Of a stretch of 64,000 nucleotides of DNA, positions 7,157 to 16,116 are shown one piece after another. The DNA lies in assembly GCF_004101865.1 (NCBI RefSeq), contig NZ_CP026118.1, positions 1,381,001 to 1,445,000 of the forward strand. Reading direction: 5' to 3'. The translations under genes and the position numbers were made by a program. A model generated the notes under the pieces. The model saw only the letters and a list, made by a program, of their open reading frames with translations, did not search any database and was not told the DNA's origin. Source of the stretch: Halobacillus litoralis (GTDB taxonomy: Bacteria > Bacillota > Bacilli > Bacillales > Halobacillaceae). How positions within the stretch are numbered: the first letter of the stretch is position 1; every line of letters begins with the position of its first letter.

Positions 7157-8803
7157 TTATTGATTGAACCTTTCTGGGAACGACGTTAAATCGATATCCC
7201 ATACTAGAGGTAAATAAAAATAGATGGCAAGCGTAACGAGAATAACAGCGAATACATTCAGTAGAAATCCGGCTTTTGCCATGTCTGGAATTCTTAAGTA
7301 ACCGGATCCGAAAACAACAGCGTTGGGCGGCGTCGCAACGGGAAGCATGAAAGCACAACTAGCTGCTACTCCTGCAGCAATCATCAGACTATATGGATGT
7401 ACAGAGAGGGCGCTTGCAAGAGAGGCCATAATCGGGAACATCATAGTCGCTGTCGCTGTATTGGATGTAATCTCTGTTAAGAAAATGACAAGTGCTGCCA
7501 CTATTATGACAATGAGAATCAGATTGACCCCTTCTAATATCGTAAGCTGCTTCCCTATCCATTCAGCAAGCCCAGTTTCCTGGAAGCCGGTGGCAATCGC
7601 TAATCCAGCACCAAAAAGAAGTAAAATCCCCCAGGGTAGTCCCTTGGCGGTGTCCCAGTCGAGAAGGAAATCCCCTTTTTTGTTTTTGGAAGGAATCAGA
7701 AATAAAAGCACGGCAGCAGTCATGGCAATCATCGTGTCATTAATATTTTCATTGATTTCCACTAAAATGAATGACCTTGAAATCCACGCAAGTGCAGTAA
7801 TAGAGAACACAGTCATGACGATTTTTTCTTCTGAGGACATCATCCCTAAAGATTGACGTTCTTCTCTGATGACCTTACGCCCACCTGGAAGCTCTTTAAT
7901 TCTCATAGGGTAGGCCATTTTCACTAGATAAAACCAGGCTATTGCTAAGAAGATAACTGCCAGAGGGACTCCGAATGCCATCCAGCCGGCAAACGTTACT
8001 TCTATGCCATATGTCTGCTCAACCACCCCTTTGAAAATCGTATTAGGAGGCGTACCAATCAATGTGGCTAAACCACCGATGGAGGCACTGTAGGCGATCC
8101 CGAGCATGACGGCCTTGCCAAAGTGGAAGTCAGAATGATCAACAGTTTCCCCCTTTTTCTTCAACTGTTCAGATGCTTGATATATGACCGCCATCCCGAT
8201 CGGGACCATCATCATCGCTGTCGCAGTATTGGAAATCCACATGGAAAGCGACCCGGTGGCTACCATGAAACCGAGCACGATTTGCTCGGTACTCGTTCCT
8301 ACAGAGGCAATAATGAACAATGCCATCCTTTTGTGCAGGTTCCACTTTTGCATCGCTAATGCGATCAGGAAACCGCCCATAAATAAAAAGATCGTATTAT
8401 CTCCGTATGAAGAAGCGGTCGCTCCCCCTTCAAGACCTCCGGTAACAGGAAAGAGAATAAGCGGAAGCAATGAAGTAGCAGGAATGGGCACTGCTTCAGT
8501 AATCCACCAGGTAGCTATCCAAAGCGTGCTTGCTAATATCGCTACAGCACTATCAGAGAGCCCGTCCGCTTCTAAAAAAATCAGCGTTAGCACAAATAAA
8601 AGCGGCCCTAAAAGCAGTCCGATTTTTTGCCTCATGTCGAATGATGGGCCACCATTTCCCTCCTCGACGGATTGTTCTTTAGAATTCGATGGTTTGGACC
8701 TTTCCGAATCACCAGTAGCCATGAATTTCATCAGGTCTTTCGCCTGGTGATGCATATCCCAGAGACGCTGCCAAAAAGTCTTTAAAGTTGATTGATCATT
8801 CAT
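7157..8803 (-). CDS. SLC13/DASS family anion:Na+ symporter
   Basis: About 548 aa divalent-anion/sodium symporter. Both inverted-repeat SNT motifs that bind sodium and substrate are present (ISNTATAMMMVP in the first half and TSNTATATMMFP in the second), with TPPN after each (GTPPNTIF, ATPPNAVV). A charged cytosolic head of about 70 residues precedes the membrane part. Such proteins import C4-dicarboxylates, citrate or sulfate; the TPPN sequences favour dicarboxylates. Start chosen at 8803 with GGTGA upstream; a GTG at 8815 is the alternative. A cre-like site lies 87 bases upstream. First gene of a two-gene operon with the MFS transporter. Confidence 0.9.
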   Translation of the reverse strand: MNDQSTLKTFWQRLWDMHHQAKDLMKFMATGDSERSKPSNSKEQSVEEGNGGPSFDMRQKIGLLLGPLLFVLTLIFLEADGLSDSAVAILASTLWIATWWITEAVPIPATSLLPLILFPVTGGLEGGATASSYGDNTIFLFMGGFLIALAMQKWNLHKRMALFIIASVGTSTEQIVLGFMVATGSLSMWISNTATAMMMVPIGMAVIYQASEQLKKKGETVDHSDFHFGKAVMLGIAYSASIGGLATLIGTPPNTIFKGVVEQTYGIEVTFAGWMAFGVPLAVIFLAIAWFYLVKMAYPMRIKELPGGRKVIREERQSLGMMSSEEKIVMTVFSITALAWISRSFILVEINENINDTMIAMTAAVLLFLIPSKNKKGDFLLDWDTAKGLPWGILLLFGAGLAIATGFQETGLAEWIGKQLTILEGVNLILIVIIVAALVIFLTEITSNTATATMMFPIMASLASALSVHPYSLMIAAGVAASCAFMLPVATPPNAVVFGSGYLRIPDMAKAGFLLNVFAVILVTLAIYFYLPLVWDIDLTSFPERFNQ

Positions 8804-8889
8804 AGGTTCACCCACACTTTCTTTGTATTGAAATAGTCGAATTTGTATGAATATTTACAAATTTTATCATAATTCATCATTCTTTGTAA

Positions 8890-8903
8890 TAGAAACGCTT
8901 TCA
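8890..8903 (-). promoter_or_regulatory. cre-like CcpA site upstream of the SLC13 symporter
   Basis: TAGAAACGCTTTCA matches 12 of 14 positions of the consensus TGWAANCGNTNWCA. Repression by CcpA would suit a carboxylate importer. Confidence 0.45.
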
Positions 8904-8943
8904 TATAAGAGATAAGACTTACAAGATTCCTCTATATGGAAAA

Positions 8944-8988
8944 TAAAAACCACCTCAGGTCATCCAGAATCTGGATGACCTGAGGTGG
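8944..8988 (-). terminator. Terminator before namZ end, copy 2 of the duplicated hairpin
   Basis: An 18-bp perfect stem (8950-8967 with 8971-8988, loop AAT) lies just beyond the namZ stop and is followed on the minus strand by a T-rich stretch. Confidence 0.85.
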
Positions 8989-9006
8989 GAGAAGATGGAA
9001 GATAGT

Positions 9007-10287
9007 TTACTTGTAAAGGAGGTATTGTCTTCTTACTTTTTTGAAGTCTTTAAGTTCATGTTTCCATTCTTTTTGAATTTCTTCGACAGGGGTTCCTTTT
9101 TCTATGGCTTCACGCACCCATCCGTTCCCGATCAAATAATCGAAAAAGGAAATTCCTGCACTGTTTTCAGAACGGAAAGCGAAATTTTCCGGATACAGGT
9201 CATGGATCGTTTTCACGAGATAGAGGCCTGTCTCCACAGGATTGAATTCCTTCCGATCAATAATGTGCAGTTGAACACCATGAGCCAGTTCGCCTGCATG
9301 TTTGGAAAATGAAGGAGTGAATGAAGCGGCACGGAACTTCACACCTGGCAAGTTCCGATCGTTCAATTCCGCTGCCAGTTCTGTACTATCAATAAATGGA
9401 GCACCTATCAATTCAAATGGTTTGGTCGTCCCCCGCCCTTCAGATACATTCGTACCTTCGATCAATGCTGCGCCTGGGTAAACGAACGCCGTTTCTACTG
9501 TCGGCATGTTCGGGGATGGAGCGACAAAGGACATACCTGTATCATCATAGTCCATATTCCGCTCCCAACCTTGCATTTCAACAACTGTTAAATCCGCCCC
9601 TATATCAAATTCCTTGTTGAACAACTTCGCCAGCTCTCCCACTGTCATTCCATGACGGAGAGGAATCGGGTAATTCCCAACAAAAGATTTGTATTCAGGG
9701 TCCAGGACAGGCCCTTCTACTTTCTCCCCACCAATCGGGTTCGGACGGTCCAGGACGATGAAAGGAATATCATTTTCTTCAGCAGCTTCCATCGCGTAAG
9801 CCATCGTGTAGATGTACGTATAGAAACGAGTCCCGACATCTTGAATATCAAATAAAAGAACCTCAATATCTTCCAGCATCTCCGGCGTAGGCTTTCGAGT
9901 CTCACCATACAAGCTGTATACAGGAAGGCCTGTCTTTTCATCAGTATAAAATTCCACATAATCTCCTGCCTGAGCACTTCCGCGCACCCCATGCTCCGGA
10001 CCATATAATGCTGTTAAATCAACGTCGTCATCTTCATGAAGCACATCGACAATACTGTTAAAATCCTGATCGATTCCTGTTGGATTCGTGATTAAACCGA
10101 CTTTCTTGCCTTCAATCAGCTCTTTCTCTTCATCCAAAAGAACCTCTACCCCAAGCTTGAAAGGCTGTTCCTTTTTCTTGTCATGCCCTTTATGCTTGCC
10201 CGGGTTGCCATTATGATCGGCAAAAACGACTGAGAAGGTGGACCATGTCATCATGAGTACAAGAGCGAACACTAACCATTTTTTCAA
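9007..10287 (-). CDS. namZ: Exo-beta-N-acetylmuramidase NamZ (DUF1343)
   Basis: 426 aa with an N-terminal signal peptide ending about residue 23 (VVFA). DUF1343 features are GKKVGLITNPTGID, LYGPEHGVRGSAQAGD (active-site Glu-His loop), LLFDIQDVGTRFYTYIYTM and VEGPVLDP. NamZ (B. subtilis YbbC) removes MurNAc from the non-reducing end of peptidoglycan fragments, acting after NagZ has exposed it. It follows nagZ in the same direction with a 173-base gap, the order of the B. subtilis recycling cluster, but murQ, murR, murP and amiE are absent from this neighbourhood. Exported, probably loosely wall-associated. Confidence 0.93.
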   Translation of the reverse strand: MKKWLVFALVLMMTWSTFSVVFADHNGNPGKHKGHDKKKEQPFKLGVEVLLDEEKELIEGKKVGLITNPTGIDQDFNSIVDVLHEDDDVDLTALYGPEHGVRGSAQAGDYVEFYTDEKTGLPVYSLYGETRKPTPEMLEDIEVLLFDIQDVGTRFYTYIYTMAYAMEAAEENDIPFIVLDRPNPIGGEKVEGPVLDPEYKSFVGNYPIPLRHGMTVGELAKLFNKEFDIGADLTVVEMQGWERNMDYDDTGMSFVAPSPNMPTVETAFVYPGAALIEGTNVSEGRGTTKPFELIGAPFIDSTELAAELNDRNLPGVKFRAASFTPSFSKHAGELAHGVQLHIIDRKEFNPVETGLYLVKTIHDLYPENFAFRSENSAGISFFDYLIGNGWVREAIEKGTPVEEIQKEWKHELKDFKKVRRQYLLYK

Positions 10288-10460
10288 AAAAACCTCTCCC
10301 TTTTTAAATTCTGGTTAATCTGAGTGACTAATTATGCCTTTTGGAAGAACTTGTACAGGGGCTAAATACGCTTGTACGGTAAATGCACAGCTTTCTCCAC
10401 CACCCCTGAACTCGTGTACAATATTTCGATATGAATTTTTCCACACCTCTGTCCGTTCAT

Positions 10461-12572
10461 TTAATAGCTTAAGCCTGTTCCATACTCATACAGAAGTTCC
10501 CCATTTCCCCCTGGAATCGTGACAGGAAGTTGTCCAGTAGGGTTGTTATCCCCGAATATCGTCGCAGCAGTCGCTTCAAAACTCGAGTCTCTGAAACCAT
10601 ACTGTGCCAAGTACGCATCGACTTCCGGATAGGCCATGATGTCATAAGGATTACGGATACCGACACCGATGATCGGTGTATCCGTCTCTTGCATGATTCG
10701 GCCCATCATCCTCATTTGGGGATGATCCACAGAGCGTGTCCATACGTTATATGTGTAGGTGCTGTAAATGATCTGATCCGCCTCACCTATCTCTTGCATT
10801 TGATCTTCTGATAATTGGTCATAGGAAGAAGCTTCGATGACCGTTGTATTAGGGTGTTCATTGATGATGGCATTACCGAGCGAACCCACAAAGGAACTGC
10901 CGATCACAACCACTTTCTCTTCCTCGATGCGATCAAGTGGCAATACGCCATCATTTTTCACCATTGTAATCGATTGTTCAGAGGCTTCTTTTTCCACTTG
11001 CTGATGAGCTTCAGACCCGACGATTTGCTGTGCCTGTTCAATTTTTTCATTAACTGGTAATGGTTGTTCCGATTGTATGATACCGCGATTCAACTTCAGA
11101 GTCAGAATACGATTGACAGAATCGTTGATTGTCTCGATCGCCACTTCACCTTCGTCAACCGCATCATACAGGCCAGTCGCAACTTCTTCTAAACCAACAG
11201 GCATGAGAACAATGTCTGTGCCTGCGTTAACAGCGCGAATAGCTGCATCGACAGCCCCAAAGTGGTCGGCTATAGCGTTCATATTCATAGCATCCGTAAT
11301 GACCACTCCATCATATCCCATATCCTCGCGCATCAATCCTGTAAGTACTTTTTCAGACAAAGTCGCAGGCAAGGCGATTTGCGATCCGTCTTTCTGAGAA
11401 GTGACTTGTGTATCATCAATTTCAGGGAATGTGATGTGAGCGGTCATGATAGCATCGATTCCTGCATCCATCGCTTGTTGGAACGGATATAATTCTACTT
11501 CTTTTAAGCGCTCCAGATCATAAGGGACTTCTGGCAATCCGAGGTGGGAGTCGACCGCTGTATCCCCATGTCCTGGGAAATGTTTAGCCGTTGCTGCCAC
11601 ACCTGTTTCCTGGAGCCCTGTCGTATAAGCGACGCCCATTTCTCCTACCAGCTCGGGGTTCCCACCGAAAGAGCGGACCCCAATGACAGGATTGTCCGGA
11701 TTATTGTTCACATCCATCACAGGCGCAAGGTTCATGTTGATGCCAAGAGCTGAGAGTTCTTCCCCGATCGCTCGTCCTACATTCCGGGTGATTTCCTCGG
11801 ATCTTGTAGCGCCTAAGGCCATGTTACCAGGCATATCCGTCCCTGATTGCAAGCGCGTGACGATGCCGCCTTCCTGGTCAATTGTCATTAAAAGACCAAA
11901 TTTTTCAGCTGCCGCTTGGTAGTCTGAAACCAGTTCAGCGGTCTGCTCTGTCGTCACGACGTTTTCCCGGAACAAAATAACTCCGCCGAGATGATACTCT
12001 TCTACCTGTTCTTCGATTTCAGGAAGCATACTCGTTACGTCTTCTCCATCCCACGTACGGAAGTCCGGCATCAGCATTTGTCCGACTTTTTCTTCAACTG
12101 TCATGTTTTCAAGAGCATGGGAAATAATATCGTACCGTTCCCCCTTCCCTTTTTTGATCGTCGGTTTAAATTCCGGTTTCCCCTTGCCTTTGTCCGAACG
12201 AACCGGCTTATAATCTAAGGCAATCCTATCTTTATGAACACCGTCACTTACAGAAATCCATGTTCTCCCTGGTTGCCCGGTGAACGTAACTTCGCCGCCT
12301 TTGTCCACTGTGGCAACATTTTGATTTTTAGACAACCACTGGATCCCTTCCTCCACTTTTTTGAAATGACCTTCCTCATACACGTTCAAGGCACTAAGTG
12401 TGAACGTATCTCCTTCTACCGTCACGTCCGACTCCGGGACATTTTGCAAAATGATCATGTCCGAAACCCCCGATGTTTCAGCCGCGGCTACTCGCGACTC
12501 TTGCACCATATGAGGCAGCATTAAACAAAGGGCGAGCATCAAAATGAGCAACCATCTCCCACTCCTGTACAT
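10461..12572 (-). CDS. nagZ: Secreted beta-N-acetylglucosaminidase NagZ with N-terminal Ig-like domain
   Basis: 703-aa family 3 glycosidase. Signal peptide ends about residue 31 (VAA). Residues about 40-120 look like a bacterial Ig-like (Big2) domain (SKNQNVATVDKGGEVTF). The catalytic barrel carries IDQEGGIVTR (231-240), KHFPGHGDTAVDSH (330-343) with the Asp341/His343 general-acid dyad, and the nucleophile Asp427 in VITDAMN. A C-terminal alpha/beta domain follows. It cleaves GlcNAc from muropeptides outside the cell, as B. subtilis NagZ does. AAGGAGG precedes the start. A perfect cre site lies about 150 bases upstream, suggesting carbon catabolite control with namZ. Confidence 0.93.
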   Translation of the reverse strand: MYRSGRWLLILMLALCLMLPHMVQESRVAAAETSGVSDMIILQNVPESDVTVEGDTFTLSALNVYEEGHFKKVEEGIQWLSKNQNVATVDKGGEVTFTGQPGRTWISVSDGVHKDRIALDYKPVRSDKGKGKPEFKPTIKKGKGERYDIISHALENMTVEEKVGQMLMPDFRTWDGEDVTSMLPEIEEQVEEYHLGGVILFRENVVTTEQTAELVSDYQAAAEKFGLLMTIDQEGGIVTRLQSGTDMPGNMALGATRSEEITRNVGRAIGEELSALGINMNLAPVMDVNNNPDNPVIGVRSFGGNPELVGEMGVAYTTGLQETGVAATAKHFPGHGDTAVDSHLGLPEVPYDLERLKEVELYPFQQAMDAGIDAIMTAHITFPEIDDTQVTSQKDGSQIALPATLSEKVLTGLMREDMGYDGVVITDAMNMNAIADHFGAVDAAIRAVNAGTDIVLMPVGLEEVATGLYDAVDEGEVAIETINDSVNRILTLKLNRGIIQSEQPLPVNEKIEQAQQIVGSEAHQQVEKEASEQSITMVKNDGVLPLDRIEEEKVVVIGSSFVGSLGNAIINEHPNTTVIEASSYDQLSEDQMQEIGEADQIIYSTYTYNVWTRSVDHPQMRMMGRIMQETDTPIIGVGIRNPYDIMAYPEVDAYLAQYGFRDSSFEATAATIFGDNNPTGQLPVTIPGGNGELLYEYGTGLSY

Positions 12573-12722
12573 TCAACATTCCTCCTTGTCATATCTATTT
12601 GTAAAAGACGGGCGCTTACCCACACGGAAAACGTCCCTTCTTTTCCAAACTCTTTTCACTTAGATGACCTTGGCGAAAAACAGTGGATAGTGGACATTGT
12701 ACTCTGAATACCACCGCCCATG

Positions 12723-12736
12723 TGTAAGCGTTTACA
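12723..12736 (-). promoter_or_regulatory. Perfect cre site upstream of nagZ-namZ
   Basis: TGTAAGCGTTTACA matches TGWAANCGNTNWCA at every position and sits in a near-perfect 18-bp palindrome, so CcpA or another LacI-type repressor is expected to bind. Confidence 0.75.
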
Positions 12737-12884
12737 CATTGTAATAACAAGCGTAACTGATTTACATTCTAGTCGTCTATACCACTTATGACCCTATATA
12801 CACAAAAACCCTTCATTTCCAAAACTTTACTCCTAATACAATGGAATCATTTTGAAATAAAATATCAAAATTTACATATTATTC

Positions 12885-12928
12885 TGTAAAAAAAGCACAA
12901 AATCCACTCCTCTGAAGAAGTGGATTTT
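12885..12928 (-). terminator. Terminator of the ABC importer operon
   Basis: An 11-bp stem with one G-T pair (12901-12911 with 12916-12926), followed on the minus strand by a run of seven T residues a few bases on. Confidence 0.8.
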
Positions 12929-12953
12929 CAGCCTCATTGAGGTTCATTCATCT

Positions 12954-14033
12954 CTATTTTTCGTAACGACCGATTATTTCTAACACTTTCTCGGTCATCG
13001 ACGTATCCACGGCATCATTAAAGTCAATGTCTCCGCTGATCGCTCCGTTCGCATCATACATTTCAAACTGCTTCTTAATATCATCCACGAACATTTCCCC
13101 ATTCGGGTCGAGCCCTGTCACACCGACTTTTTTCCAAATCTCAGGATCCTTCAAAGCTGTGTGTTTAGTCATGATGTCAATAACCTCGTCAAGTCCATCA
13201 TCATGAAGGAAAGCATCGTTGTAATCACGTACACCTTTCAAGTAAGCGGCCATGAAACGTAAGGAAACATCCGTTTCTTTTTCAACGAACGAAGGTGAAC
13301 CTAAGACCATAGCGATTTGTGCATCTGGCGCATAATCGGTCGCATCCCCAAAACGCACATGCAGCCCTTCCGATTCCCCTTGGGTGATCAATGGTTCAAT
13401 TTGGAGAGCGGCATCGATTGATTTGTTCCCCATAGCTGCGAGCATGTTGCCGAAGTCAGACATGAGAACGAGCTCAACGTCATCTTCCGTCAATCCTGCG
13501 TGGTCTAGCATACGATGATAAATATAGTCATCCACTGCGTTTTTAGAAGAAACAGCGATTCGTTTCCCTTTCAAATCCGCGTAATCCTTAATTTCACCTT
13601 GTAAATCTTCACGGATAACAAAACTGAAGTATGAGTTACCGTCATAATAGTGACCTTTATCAGCAATGATTTTTACGTCAATGCCTTGTGCAATCGCATT
13701 GAAAAAGGAAGCGGTTGATACGCCACCCGCAATATCCACTTCCCCAGCTGCTAATGCTGGGAGCATGTCGTCACTGTTAGCGAATGTCGTGAACTTGATA
13801 TCGATGTTGTAATCATCAAAGTACCCTTTTTCTTCGGCAATATAAAAACCTGCCCCTGAGGCAGCGCCATCTTCAGCTATGACGACGGTGGCTTCTTCTT
13901 CAAGGGGTGCCAGGTCACCGGATGGGGCTTTTTGCGACTCTTTCTGCTCCTCTTTTTGCTCATTAGCTCCACATCCCGCTAAAACAAAAACAACAAATAA
14001 AAAAGACAATAAAGCTAAAGTTTTCTTTATCAT
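12954..14033 (-). CDS. ABC transporter substrate-binding lipoprotein (SsuA/NMT1-like)
   Basis: 359 aa. The lipobox LAGC (Cys20 region) follows a hydrophobic leader, then a charged linker (EQKEEQKESQK) and the type II binding fold starting at TVVIAEDGAASGAGFYIAEEKGYFDDYNID. Family features are LAAGEVDIAGGVSTASFFNAIAQG and DLKGKRIAVSSKNAVDDYI. Relatives bind nitrate, taurine, sulfonates or pyrimidine precursors; no specificity marker is clear. Third gene of a permease-ATPase-binding protein operon, 18 bases after the ATPase. Anchored on the outer face of the membrane. Confidence 0.9.
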   Translation of the reverse strand: MIKKTLALLSFLFVVFVLAGCGANEQKEEQKESQKAPSGDLAPLEEEATVVIAEDGAASGAGFYIAEEKGYFDDYNIDIKFTTFANSDDMLPALAAGEVDIAGGVSTASFFNAIAQGIDVKIIADKGHYYDGNSYFSFVIREDLQGEIKDYADLKGKRIAVSSKNAVDDYIYHRMLDHAGLTEDDVELVLMSDFGNMLAAMGNKSIDAALQIEPLITQGESEGLHVRFGDATDYAPDAQIAMVLGSPSFVEKETDVSLRFMAAYLKGVRDYNDAFLHDDGLDEVIDIMTKHTALKDPEIWKKVGVTGLDPNGEMFVDDIKKQFEMYDANGAISGDIDFNDAVDTSMTEKVLEIIGRYEK

Positions 14034-14051
14034 GGGAGTTCGTTCCCCTTT

Positions 14052-14825
14052 CTAATTTCTTGATCGTTGCACTTCGTCTTGAAGGTGATTCCAAATCTCC
14101 ACAAATTGTTCTGCCATAACAGGATCTGCACGAACTTGTTCCATGTTCCTTGGCCGTGGCAGGTTGATGCGTTTTTCATCAATGATTTTCCCTGGTTGGG
14201 AGCTCATTAACAGGATACGATCACTAAGTAGGAGGGCTTCATCTATGCTATGAGTAATGAATAACACAGTTTTCTTCGTTTCTGACCAAATATTGAGCAG
14301 TTCTTCCTGCAAAATGAATTTATTCTGTTCATCAAGAGCAGCGAATGGTTCATCCATCAGCAAGATTTCCGGATCGTTGGCAAAAGCGCGCGCGATACTG
14401 ACTCGCTGTTTCATCCCACCGGACAACTCTTTCGGATACAATTCAGCAAAGCGATCGAGGCCGACTTTTTCCAAATAATAAGACGTACGCTGCTTGATTT
14501 CATTATGTGGCAAATGCCTCATCTTCAAGCCAAAGCTCACATTCCCTTCAACAGTCAACCATGGAATGACTCCACGTTCTTGGAAGACCATTGATTGGAG
14601 CGGGCGGTCTGCTTGGCTGCGGGCTATCTCGAATGTTCCAGAACTCGGTTTCTCTAATTCTGCTAGTATGCGGAGCAATGTCGTCTTCCCGCATCCACTC
14701 GGTCCAACGAGACAAACGAACTCTCCATCGGCAATATCAAGCGAGATCCCTTCAAGCGCTGTGACTCGACTTTCTTTTTTATAAAAAACTTTCGTCAAAT
14801 CATTGATTGATATTTTCGGATCCAT
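14052..14825 (-). CDS. ABC transporter ATP-binding protein (SsuB/TauB-like)
   Basis: 257-aa ATPase with Walker A GPSGCGKTT, Q-loop in SMVFQERGVIPWLTV, signature LSGGMKQRVSIARAFA, Walker B ILLMDEPFAALDEQ and the H-loop ITHSIDEALLLSDRI, all intact. The VIPWLTV Q-loop is typical of the nitrate/sulfonate/taurine importers. Start at 14825 with GGAGAGGA upstream was preferred to an in-frame ATG at 14843, which lacks spacing. It begins 21 bases after the permease stop. Confidence 0.92.
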   Translation of the reverse strand: MDPKISINDLTKVFYKKESRVTALEGISLDIADGEFVCLVGPSGCGKTTLLRILAELEKPSSGTFEIARSQADRPLQSMVFQERGVIPWLTVEGNVSFGLKMRHLPHNEIKQRTSYYLEKVGLDRFAELYPKELSGGMKQRVSIARAFANDPEILLMDEPFAALDEQNKFILQEELLNIWSETKKTVLFITHSIDEALLLSDRILLMSSQPGKIIDEKRINLPRPRNMEQVRADPVMAEQFVEIWNHLQDEVQRSRN

Positions 14826-14846
14826 ACCATCCTCTCCTTCCATCCT

Positions 14847-15668
14847 TTACCGCCACGGCAGTAACTTAGCTTGCAAACCTCTCAGCATCAAGGAAAACAG
14901 GTACCCAAAGAAAGATATGAGCACAAGGCCGACGTACATCTCTTTCAATAAGAAGGCTTTGTAGGAGGTCCAAATCAAGTATCCTATTCCTGAGTTCGCC
15001 CCCATCATTTCTGCTGCGACAATAGTGAGTAAGGCAATTGCCTGCCCCATTTGAATCCCTTCCAACATGACAGGGAGTGAGCCCGGCAGAGCTATCTTGA
15101 AAAAGAATTGCTTAGAATCGGCGCCGTAATTTTTGGCAACATCCAAATAAATCCGGTCGATATTGATTACTCCTGCAACGGTGTTGATGATAACGGGAAA
15201 AAATACACTTCCTGCAATGGTGACAATTTTGGAAACTTCTCCGACACCAAATAAAATGATGATGATTGGCAATAAGGCAAGCGTCGGAATTGGCATCAAG
15301 GCCATAACAAGAGGCGATAAGAAGTGTCGTACTGGTGAGTAGAGCCCCATCAGTAATCCGAGGACAATCGCCGGAATCACACCAAGCAAAAACCCTGCAA
15401 AAATACGGTAAAGCGAAATGCCGATATGACCGAACAACTCGCCGCTCATTCCCATCGCCCAGAAGGTACCGACAATCTCTGACGGTGGCGGGAAGAAACG
15501 CGCGTCAATCAACCCCGTGCGTGATAAAAATTCCCACAGCAATAAAATGAAGATTGGCGATGAAATGGTCAACACTTGTTTGAACCGGTGTTGAAGCTGC
15601 CTTTTTTTCCATTCCTTTTTTTCAATTAGTAAAGGATCGTGAACAAGTTCCCTTTCACGCTCTTTCAT
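14847..15668 (-). CDS. ABC transporter permease (SsuC-like)
   Basis: 273-aa permease with six membrane segments after a basic cytosolic head. The BPD (EAA) coupling loop is DVAKNYGADSKQFFFKIALPGSLPVMLEGIQMG. The family motif LMALMPIPTLALLPIIIILFGVGEVSKI is present. It is the first gene of the operon; AGGTGG lies before the ATG. The region upstream is short (about 60 bases) because the PadR operator follows, so the two divergent units may share control. Confidence 0.92.
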   Translation of the reverse strand: MKERERELVHDPLLIEKKEWKKRQLQHRFKQVLTISSPIFILLLWEFLSRTGLIDARFFPPPSEIVGTFWAMGMSGELFGHIGISLYRIFAGFLLGVIPAIVLGLLMGLYSPVRHFLSPLVMALMPIPTLALLPIIIILFGVGEVSKIVTIAGSVFFPVIINTVAGVINIDRIYLDVAKNYGADSKQFFFKIALPGSLPVMLEGIQMGQAIALLTIVAAEMMGANSGIGYLIWTSYKAFLLKEMYVGLVLISFFGYLFSLMLRGLQAKLLPWR

Positions 15669-15730
15669 GTTTCACCACCTCTTTGCTAATTTATGTACAT
15701 CTGCCTATTTGTGTGAAAGAGACTTAACCC

Positions 15731-15758
15731 TTGTAATACGATGTGCATCGTATTACAA
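15731..15758. promoter_or_regulatory. PadR-type operator, 12-bp perfect arms
   Basis: TTGTAATACGAT (15731-15742) and its exact complement (15747-15758) flank GTGC. It lies 34 bases before the padR-like start and between divergent operons, so it probably serves autorepression and perhaps the ABC operon. Confidence 0.7.
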
Positions 15759-15792
15759 TGTCATTAGAATAATTTGGTAAAGGTGTGAAACT

Positions 15793-16116
15793 ATGGACCG
15801 GGAAATCATGAAAGGAAGCATTGATATCCTTATGCTCAATCTTGTCAACAGACACGATATGTACGGTTACGAAATCGTGAAGCATTTGAGAGAAGAAAGT
15901 GACCAATTGTATAACATGAGCGAAGGGACGCTTTATCCCGCACTTAAACGTTTGGAAAAAAAAGAATGGCTTACTTCTTATTGGACAGAAACTACACATG
16001 GGCGGAGAAAATATTACAAAATCACAGATGAAGGACGTAAAATCCTACTCCAAAAACTGGAGGAATGGAAGAGTGTGAACGATCTGATCACAAAAACGAC
16101 AGGTGATTTCACATGA
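15793..16116 (+). CDS. PadR family transcriptional regulator
   Basis: 107-aa repressor of the short PadR (PadR-s1) type. The winged helix is ILMLNLVNRHDMYGYEIVKHLREESDQLYNMSEGTLYPALKRLEKKEWLTSYW, then THGRRKYYKITDEGRKIL, and a single C-terminal dimer helix. These proteins usually repress the membrane-protein genes next to them and release on binding a small toxic molecule. Its stop overlaps the start of the next gene by four bases, so it heads a four-gene operon. A strong palindrome is directly upstream. Confidence 0.92.
   Translation: MDREIMKGSIDILMLNLVNRHDMYGYEIVKHLREESDQLYNMSEGTLYPALKRLEKKEWLTSYWTETTHGRRKYYKITDEGRKILLQKLEEWKSVNDLITKTTGDFT

Larger units (their letters stand above)
12573..12953. 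other. Control region of nagZ and 3' end of ABC operon
   Basis: 381 bases without a gene. It holds the cre site at 12723-12736 and the terminator at 12885-12928; the AT-rich part between them shows nothing further that I can support. Confidence 0.6.
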
